64,000 nt of DNA from Cyprinodon diabolis (lineage: Eukaryota; Chordata; Actinopteri; Cyprinodontiformes; Cyprinodontidae): contig CM060064.1 of the NCBI GenBank assembly GCA_030533445.1, positions 44,114,787-44,178,786 of the forward strand, given 5' to 3'. A model generated the notes under the pieces. That model was not told where the DNA came from, did not search any database, and worked only from the letters and a program-made list of their open reading frames with translations. Every line of letters begins with the position of its first letter. Position 1 is the first letter of the stretch. Shown in pieces: positions 59,001 to 64,000 of the stretch. Position numbers and translations under genes: made by a program.

Positions 59001-60833
59001 GAGGTCAGTTTAAGTGTTACTGTGGACGTGAATAGAACATAACTTTTAATCATCTGTTTCTCATGAGCTAAAATAGGCTTTTGTACAATACAACTTAGCT
59101 TCCCAGCTTCAAGTAGTCAAAATAATACAATTTACCCAAAATGTGTTTTTACCTTTGACCATGAGCTGATCAAGCCAAGGCTCAGGAATGTCAATGTATT
59201 TTATTTAATCGCCGTTTTCCCCTGCTTCCAACTCACCACTAAATGTGACACCACAGCGTCTTTTTAATAGCAACATAACATTTTATATTCAACCTGCAGC
59301 TTAAAGCTACAGTGTGTAATTTTCAGCGACATCTAACGTCCAGACTGCAGACCGCAGCAACTTGAACATTTCCCCCCCACCGCTTCTCCCCCCAACAGCA
59401 CGGCGAGCGTTACAGGACAAAATGTCTTCCACGACATCCGCATCACCTACCTTCTCAAGTGATGAGGTTTGTTTACATAGATAATTTTACAGATAGTATT
59501 TCATTAGTCTGTGTGTTCAGTACCGTCTCAGTTCATCTCTCTCAACTTGCCGTAGTTACTTTCGAGCGTAATGGGCGATCTCGCAATCGCTAGTTTGTTG
59601 GCTCTGCGCTGCCGTAGCGCAAAGATGTCTGCCTCCATGGCTGCGAGACCCGCTCCTATGTAATTATAAATAACGAATTCTAATGCAACGCAAATATTAA
59701 GGTTAAGAGGCTGAGCTCGTAGATGATGATAAATAACATAGTTATGTATAATATATTACATTTCTGACTGTATATCCCTGTAATTATTACACACTGTAGC
59801 TTTAAGGAAATCAAAACACTATAAATGGCCTGTTTGTGCAATTTAGAGGTGTGGGTGCTTCTGCTCTTATTTGAGCCGTGTTCCAGAAGGAATGCTCATC
59901 ATACTGATCTCTGACAGTTCACAGAGCTACTAGGATACTTTATAGAGTGCATTAGCATTTGGTTAGTATTGGCCTTTTAAAAATAGGCCTAATATAGGCA
60001 AAGCAGGAGCATACATCACAAGTGCTGTGGATAGACAATCGCTATTGCGACAATGCTCATCATCTACCTGTCAATGAGGATATCCAGGACTCTCTCTGTG
60101 GAGGTGAAGGATCGATAGGTGGAGAAAAAGATGGAGATGAAGGAGGAATCCCCCAAAGCAAATGAGTGGAGGAGGTGAAGCACCAGCTTTTCTTCTGTTC
60201 CAGCCTTTATGCACTGGGAGCGGGAAACGGTTGGCTGGGAATCCACAGGAAAACAACTGAAAATGCCTGCTGGGTCTTCTGTGATGGTGAATGATAAAAA
60301 GTCACTTACCAGTGGGCTGTTGGGCGCAACATGCTGCTGCTTGACCACAACAGTGTAGGTGACCCCTTCCTCCTCCTCCTCCTCCACGGTGGACTGTAAA
60401 GGAGGGAAAGTGTGAGCACAACAGCTCATAGTGCGACACACAAAGGTTTCCACTTTGCTTCCACGCAGTCAGACCGTGTTCTGATCCTTTTAAACTTATC
60501 TGACCAATAAATCAGGCTGCAGCCTGAAGGTCTTTGGCCTCTTTTTCAGATAATAAAGGGAGGGGATTTTTGAACAGTACTGCGTGTCCAGTTTAGCTTC
60601 ATGTGTTGGAAATAAACACCCTGCTCTGTCTCCTCTAGACAACCCCCCACCAACCCCAACCCGCCCACTAAACAACTAATTTCCTACATGGAGCTCCAAC
60701 AATCCCGTTTTAGCCTCGGGGGAAGTCCCTGACACAGTTACATTGGTTTGCCTTCCCTCTGACTCCCAGATCCTGCAGCGTGAGATCCGGTCATTCTTAC
60801 CAAATCCAGAGGACAGTACCAGGTGGTCTTCAT
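36894..60833 (-). CDS. rgl2: Ral guanine nucleotide dissociation stimulator-like 2
   Basis: Ras effector that activates RalA/RalB. Coding exons in order (minus): 60833-60801, 60393-60310, 60213-60068, 58655-58599, 57456-57260, 53296-53187, 52939-52724, 52261-52158, 49268-49184, 44679-44620, 41879-41793, 41710-41678, 41493-41372, 41231-41151, 40655-40562, 40404-40180, 39987-39873, 37075-36894. All borders are GT/AG and phases join, giving 676 aa. RasGEF-N domain at residues 40-150 ([16 protein letters not shown]). Catalytic CDC25-type domain at about 200-440 ([78 protein letters not shown]). Ser-rich linker with [11 protein letters not shown] domain at about 555-640. The C-terminus [11 protein letters not shown]...NLF favours RGL2 over RGL1, RGL3 or RALGDS. 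Exon 3 could start 21 bases earlier (60234). An AG before exon 1 suggests an upstream leader exon. Confidence 0.93.
38501..39425. repeat. 20-bp minisatellite, 46 units, in rgl2 intron 17
   Basis: Exactly 46 head-to-tail units without an indel (38501-39420) plus five further bases. The unit is TACAAGAGCCGCAACACAAA, varying mainly at three positions (G/A at 6, C/T at 10, A/T at 20). Because 20 is not a multiple of 3 and the unit lacks stops in several frames, it creates long open frames of 350 and 321 codons on the plus strand and shorter ones on the minus strand. These are repeat artefacts: the region lies in the last intron of rgl2. Confidence 0.97.
40973..41100. repeat. (TA)n microsatellite in rgl2 intron 14
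   Basis: Pure TA from about 40973 to 41022, then imperfect TATATCTATATA-type palindromic repetition to about 41100. It ends about 50 bases from the donor side of exon 14 (41151). Confidence 0.95.
42700..43491. mobile_element. hAT element copy A, rgl2 intron 10
   Basis: 792 bp with ends TAGGGGTGGGTAT and GCACACCCTTA and a perfect 8-bp duplication GCGCAGAG (42692-42699 and 43492-43499). Subterminal CGATGCATCG-type palindromes lie at both ends. No transposase is present. A shorter relative lies inverted at 51224-51666. Confidence 0.9.
44845..45050 (-). mobile_element. tRNA-derived SINE, intact copy
   Basis: Read on the minus strand from about 45048: GGTAGCCTAGTGGTTAGG (A-box region), then GCTAGTTCGAAACTCAC (B box GTTCGAAAC), followed by a non-tRNA body and an AATAAACTTCAG tail near 44850. 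The head resembles a tRNA gene but cannot form a full tRNA. At 44949-44956 it keeps the uninterrupted GTTAAGGG site that is split in the copy at 31985-33121. Confidence 0.75.
45051..47035. other. rgl2 intron 9 sequence, nothing recognised
   Basis: AT-rich intronic DNA with short frames only. Parts near 46380-46460 may belong to the older repeat seen at 34170-34490. Confidence 0.5.
47036..47475. mobile_element. TIR element with GTCAGAATTCTGA repeat core
   Basis: About 440 bp. Inverted ends GAGGATTAGGGCC and GGCCCTAATCCTC, with an inner mirrored block GTTAACTGA / TCAGTTAAC. The core (47150-47400) alternates GTCAGAATTCTGAG with short A-rich or TCTAA spacers and switches strand once. Same architecture as 11933-12122 and 13852-14542 with a different core word. 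Confidence 0.75.
47640..47790. repeat. Older interspersed repeat, copy B (uninterrupted)
   Basis: Homologous to 34494-34836 plus 35735-35760. It keeps the contiguous sequence AAATATAACAAAGGATG where copy A is split by a hAT element, so it represents the empty site. Confidence 0.6.
47912..48452 (+). mobile_element. DNA element with RecQ-like helicase fragment, copy 1
   Basis: 541 bp from GCCTTGTGAGACC to GGAGTCAGGT, with TA on both sides. The frame from 48091 starts [17 protein letters not shown] and reaches a Walker A motif, [10 protein letters not shown], as at the start of RecQ-type DNA helicases. Just after the motif about 20 bases are missing relative to copy 2, shifting the frame. CCAAT boxes flank the frame. 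Small hairpins lie near both ends (CCAGATGGAT...ATCCATCTGG; GAGA...TCTC). It lies in rgl2 intron 9. Confidence 0.7.
48455..49183. other. rgl2 intron 9 remainder, nothing recognised
   Basis: Intronic sequence between the helicase-fragment element and exon 9; no further feature. Confidence 0.6.
50301..50751. mobile_element. Probable hAT-like MITE in rgl2 intron 8
   Basis: The left end CAGGGGTCTTCAGCC is mirrored at the right by TGTTGAAGACCTC, with CCAAGGGCCCCC and GCGACCCCC inside. These are characteristic of a common vertebrate hAT family. A target duplication could not be made out. Confidence 0.55.
50975..52030 (-). mobile_element. Interspersed element Y, interrupted by hAT copy B
   Basis: Shares reverse-complementary blocks with 53725-54575. 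50989-51018 (TTATTAATAGTCTCTAGATA and on) mirrors 53843-53872, and the block near 51985-52025 (GAGAATGCACAAGTACACA, TTGAGAAACAACC) mirrors 53735-53775. The outer left boundary is approximate. A 443-bp hAT copy sits inside. Confidence 0.5.
51224..51666. mobile_element. hAT element copy B, inverted relative to copy A
   Basis: 443 bp from TAAGGGTGTGCAAA to ACCCACCCCTA, with target duplications GTTGCCAC (51216-51223) and GTTGCCGC (51667-51674) matching at 7 of 8. The interior matches the complement of 42700-43491 with a large internal deletion. It lies in rgl2 intron 8. Confidence 0.85.
53725..54575 (+). mobile_element. Interspersed element X, interrupted by the helicase-fragment element
   Basis: Begins near GGCCGTTTCTCAATGTGTGC and ends near GAATTGAGAAACAGCC, which are inverted relative to each other. 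It is a homologue of 50975-52030 in opposite orientation. The insertion at 53976-54535 divides it. Family unknown. Confidence 0.5.
53976..54535 (-). mobile_element. DNA element with RecQ-like helicase fragment, copy 2
   Basis: 560 bp, inverted relative to 47912-48452 and highly similar to it, flanked by TA on both sides. On the minus strand the reading frame starts at 54357 with [10 protein letters not shown], but its sixteenth-codon region has TAA where copy 1 has CAA. Copy 2 keeps the [11 protein letters not shown] continuation of the helicase motif that copy 1 lost. Neither copy can make a full helicase. It lies in rgl2 intron 5. Confidence 0.7.
55208..55407. mobile_element. 200-bp hAT MITE
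   Basis: The ends CAGGCATCCCCAACCTCGG and CCGAGGTCGGGCATGCCTG are inverted, with a perfect 8-bp duplication CTCTAAAG (55200-55207 and 55408-55415). The arms extend to CCTCGAGG. No coding content. It is in rgl2 intron 5. Confidence 0.9.
56090..56900 (+). pseudogene. Decayed LINE reverse transcriptase fragment
   Basis: The plus strand in shifting frames shows GIKLLSLPG, then VLE-RRVQ-like, a QCGFRPG-like stretch (56400-56430, as EQCGF), [19 protein letters not shown] and FDK...VLHGAL-like segments. This is the standard order of the palm region in non-LTR reverse transcriptases. Many frameshifts and stops are present. It is in rgl2 intron 5, antisense to the gene. Confidence 0.6.
57559..57700. 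repeat. One-ended hAT-like MITE fragment
   Basis: Contains CAGGGTTTCCTAAACCTGG and GTCCTCAGAGCCC, like the left end of a common hAT MITE family. No matching right end is seen, so the copy is probably truncated. Confidence 0.45.
59305..59801 (+). mobile_element. TTAA-target DNA element in rgl2 intron 3
   Basis: 497 bp with ends AGCTACAGTGTGTAAT and ATTACACACTGTAGCT and perfect TTAA duplications (59301-59304 and 59802-59805). It contains a start codon at 59421 ([15 protein letters not shown]) followed by a GTTTGT donor-like site, which looks like the first exon of an autonomous element's gene. No transposase remains. Kolobok- or piggyBac-like. Confidence 0.85.
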
Positions 60834-60848
60834 CGGGGAGGACTCCGC

Positions 60849-61559
60849 CTGAGAAGCACAGAACAAACAGGATTATTCAGCTGACAATCTTAATGCCATC
60901 ATGTTGTAGTTATCATGAGGTTTTATATTTTTGGGTTTTGGATTGGTAGCATCCAGAAAGAAATACAAAAAAAATTCATATTTTTTATTGTTTTCACAAA
61001 TACATTTGTACACACAAAATATATATACAACACATGCACGTATATCCTCTGCAAAAAACAGACCTTTTCTACATTATTCCAATTTAAGCCTAGATCATTT
61101 TCCCTCAAAGTCTGCAGGCTCTTCCGGTGCTTTAGGCTACAGTCCACCTTATTATCAGCATGTTCCTTCGTACACACATGGACTCCTGTGTCAACATCTC
61201 TGGTTACTTTCTCAAAGAGCTAACATTTTATAAAGTTAACAATTCATAGAAAAAAGAAAGCTACTCTAGAGTAATGTGTCTTATATTTCACCAGTTTAAC
61301 ATGAGTATTAAAAATGATAATATTTGACATTTGCCAGGTTATATAAAGTCTGCTTTAAGTGGGGTTATGTATAAAATCTGATTTTACCATATTTGTTTAA
61401 ATGTATCCATCTGAAATCTTCAAGAGGAAGTAAATGGAAAAACATAAACATAATGGCATAGATATGGGACCCCAAGTTAAACAAAGGTTTTAAAAAGAGA
61501 GGAAAACAATAATTTATCAGAGTTTTTCAGATAAATTCTGATAAAGTCTATTTCATTTT
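60849..61559. other. Immediate upstream region of rgl2
   Basis: AT-rich. The polypyrimidine-AG at 60849-60865 (minus strand) implies a leader intron. No TATA box, CpG island or leader exon could be singled out. Confidence 0.45.
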
Positions 61560-61563
61560 TTAA

Positions 61564-62402
61564 AGTCGTAGGGAAGAGGCTGTTCCAACCTTTGAATTTC
61601 CTAACTCTCACGAGTGCTGGACGACTTTACACAAGTGAATATGATTGGTCGATTATCAAGGGGGCGGGATTGTTGTGGCGGAAGTTTCGTGAGCAAGTTT
61701 GGTTGTGGCAGGTTTCTCGGAAGCATCATGCTAACCAGTTAGCATCTTAGTGCTAGTAGGTTCCCAATGAGAAATTCCATTGGGACCAAGTAGCACTAAA
61801 TTGGTGACTTAGAAACGACGCTGTCAAGGAACGCTATGGACAGCGGAAACATGCAAGAGGAGGAGAGTTTAGTGTTGGAGGTCGTGGATGAGTCTCCTCC
61901 GTCATCCATTTTTTATTTAGAGGAGGAAAGCGGGGACGAAGATGTTGTGGAAGAGGACGCCAGGGCGGCAGGAGCTTGGTTTGGTGTAGAAGGCTTCCAG
62001 CCGTACATGTTTGAGCCCTTGCCTCGCAACGCTGCCAGTTCTGTTAGCTCTACACCTGCTGAAGACACAGACGTCCATCCCCGTGAACACTGGGACGCAG
62101 CTCAATGGGAAAGGAAATGACTCTTATTTCAACCATTGCGTATATTAGCTGCGACATATGAATCAAGTTGCTATGACCGAAAAAAATTGATTGACAGATG
62201 ACCGTTGATATATGATTGGCTGAATTTAGGTGTTCAGGCTGATGTATAACTAACTGGCCTTTATGAGATGACGAAAGACAGTATTTTTTTTTAATTAGAA
62301 TTTTTTTTTTAATTTTGGGACAATATCGTCTTATAGAGAGAACATTTATATACATGTTTAAGGCAGAATTATTTGACATTTAAATATGATTTCCCTACGA
62401 CT
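61564..62402 (+). mobile_element. TTAA-flanked element carrying a P2RX7-like open frame
   Basis: 839 bp with inverted ends AGTCGTAGGGAA and TTCCCTACGACT, flanked by TTAA (61560-61563 and 62403-62406). Inside, 61836-62120 is a 94-codon acidic frame (MDSGNMQEEES...; GFQPYMFEPLPRN near residues 52-64). The PYxFEP motif is what I recall at the start of the zinc-binding cytosolic domain shared by P2RX7 and many fish repeat-associated proteins. The cysteine-rich part that should follow is absent. Promoter-like GC-rich DNA lies at 61655-61700. Confidence 0.65.
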
Positions 62403-62406
62403 TTAA

Positions 62407-63820
62407 ATCCCAGAGAAAGTCTCTCTGGCACTTTAAAGCATGTACTGTTTATGGCTGTTTTTAAAAAAACAAAACAATTTTCCAAATCTAAATCTTCTCT
62501 AATGTTAATCCCTGAAGATTGATTCAAAGAACCAAACCTGATTTAAAAAAAAAATGCCTTTTTCACTGTCCTCAAAGTTACCCATAACTACCACTACATA
62601 TGCTATATAATAATACACCCTGAGAAATAAAATGGTGATGCTGCTTGCTTTATGTAACTGTTTTATGTCCAGATTACAACCAAAAATCTCAAGTAGTCAT
62701 ACTAATATTAATCTACGAAGATTAGCGAGTCAGAAGGTATTATGAAATTAATTAAGATATTTATTCTGTATATATATAGAAGTGTATACATCAAAATTAC
62801 AATAAAATATACTTTAAGCTTGAGTTTTACTGCATTTTATTACTTTTTACTTATGCTTGAGAAGTGCCTTAATAAAATATCACTACTACTTAATCCATGG
62901 TGAGTAACTTCACTAAAAAAACAAGGTAAAAAAAAAAGTGCTTCAGATGAAGAAAAGTCTTTTTTTTTTTGCACAGAAGCTTAATCAAACCAACCTTTGG
63001 AGGTAAATATCATCAGTGGAGGCACTGGTTTTATAAAGTTTACGTTAAAAGGAAACAGGTTTGGAAAAAGCGTTTCTTCTGCCTGGAATTATTATTCTTC
63101 AGTCATTATATTTAATAATATTAAGTTATTATAGGCTTTAAAACACCAGAATTTGCACATAGCTTTACATTTCGGTTTGACTTTATTACCAAATTTTAAA
63201 TTGTAAATCAGATGTTCTGATGAGTAACTTGAGTTGCTTTTTTGACAAATACCTTTTTATGTTCATTTTAAGTTGTGTTACTATGTAGTGTTGCTTTACC
63301 ACCTCTGATCAGAACCAATTTATGATTTGTTAATGTGATGCTGATACCTACACGTCTACCGATACAGCATCGTAATAAAGAAAAAACAAAAGAAAAAAAC
63401 TTGAAAACTTTAATAATTCTGTTTCTGGGCTGAAGAGAAGTTTGTGTTTAATACAAATCCTTAATCAATCCTTCCAGTCAATGGAGACATATTTGCCCCG
63501 GGCTTAAGATGCACACCGATAAAACTGAATATCTTGTTGCAGCAAACCAAGCATTTAAACACCTAAAACATTACCCAACGTTTGCTACAACATACTGCAG
63601 GCCTTTCTAATCATTCCAGTCCAGTATGATCAATACACAGAAAGTTGTCTGTGCAGCACTAAGACTTTCTTCTTATCACACTTAAACATACGGGCTCTTG
63701 GGTTGCAGGATCATGCAGTCCAACTCAGGTTGCACAAGTGAGTCACAGCTATCTTATAGAGAAAAGAAGTTTGATACCTCCAGAGAAATTTGAACACTGC
63801 TGAAACAGATAAAAAGGCAG
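62407..63820. other. Upstream intergenic, nothing recognised
   Basis: AT-rich sequence with T-runs. No gene or transposon end is convincing. Confidence 0.5.
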
Positions 63821-63891
63821 ATGACCTATGACTTAACTAAAGCTGCAGGAGCTGTACTTTATGGTACTTATCTGGAGGCCACAGAGAGAGG
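63821..63891 (+). other. Possible short exon at window edge
   Basis: An open frame, MTYDLTKAAGAVLYGTYLEA plus four more residues, runs up to a strong donor (GG before GTACGTCAC at 63892). It is preceded by GGCAG, which could be an acceptor. The peptide is not recognised. It is too short to call as a gene; the next exon would lie outside the window. Confidence 0.2.
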
Positions 63892-64000
63892 GTACGTCAC
63901 AGATAAACAATGTTTTACTAAAGTAAAGCAACTTCGTTTCATCTTTTTAACATATATGCTAAAAACCTCCAATTAAAAGGTATTTTTTTTACAAAAATAT

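Noticed and set aside
60394..60453. Upstream start [12 protein letters not shown] for rgl2
   Set aside because: This stretch ends in a polypyrimidine tract and AG just before STVEEE, so it is intron. The ATG at 60831-60833 with a GTAAGA donor joins in phase and fits better.

Overview
The window is vertebrate nuclear DNA, most likely from a ray-finned (teleost) fish. It has split genes with GT/AG introns, vertebrate-only gene families, AT-rich introns, and a dense fish-type load of hAT and TTAA-target DNA transposons, tRNA-derived SINEs, LINE fragments and Penelope-like remnants. The species cannot be named from the sequence. I assembled all gene models by eye from splice sites, reading-frame continuity and recalled family features; no alignment was run.

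Layout: (1) 1-813, plus strand: the 3' end of a GoLoco-repeat gene, best match gpsm3, with its 5' part outside the window. (2) 814-15512: intergenic, filled with hAT and mariner-like MITEs, two LINE fragments, an LTR-like insertion and simple repeats. (3) 15513-28192, plus strand: a complete six-coding-exon DNase II gene (378 aa), with transposon-rich introns 2 and 4. (4) 28193-36893: a convergent intergenic region with a 787-bp hAT copy, a SINE split by a 919-bp palindromic element, and an 890-bp hAT copy carrying a BED zinc-finger exon. (5) 36894-60833, minus strand: a complete 18-coding-exon Ral guanine nucleotide exchange factor gene, best match rgl2 (676 aa). Its introns hold a 46-copy 20-bp minisatellite, inverted pairs of transposons and a TTAA-flanked element. 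(6) 60849-64000: upstream of rgl2, containing a TTAA-flanked element with an open frame carrying a PYMFEP motif, then AT-rich sequence.

The three genes are not one pathway. GPSM3 binds inactive G-alpha-i, RGL2 activates Ral GTPases downstream of Ras, and DNase II degrades DNA in lysosomes. In humans GPSM3 and RGL2 both lie in the MHC region at 6p21.3, while DNASE2 is on 19p13, a paralogous region. The block therefore looks like a piece of the ancient MHC paralogon.

The most interesting structure is in the mobile DNA: nested insertions whose empty target site survives in a second copy in the same window; elements carrying fragments of helicase-like, YqaJ/SWIM-like and P2RX7-like coding sequence; and inverted transposon pairs that flank rgl2 exons.
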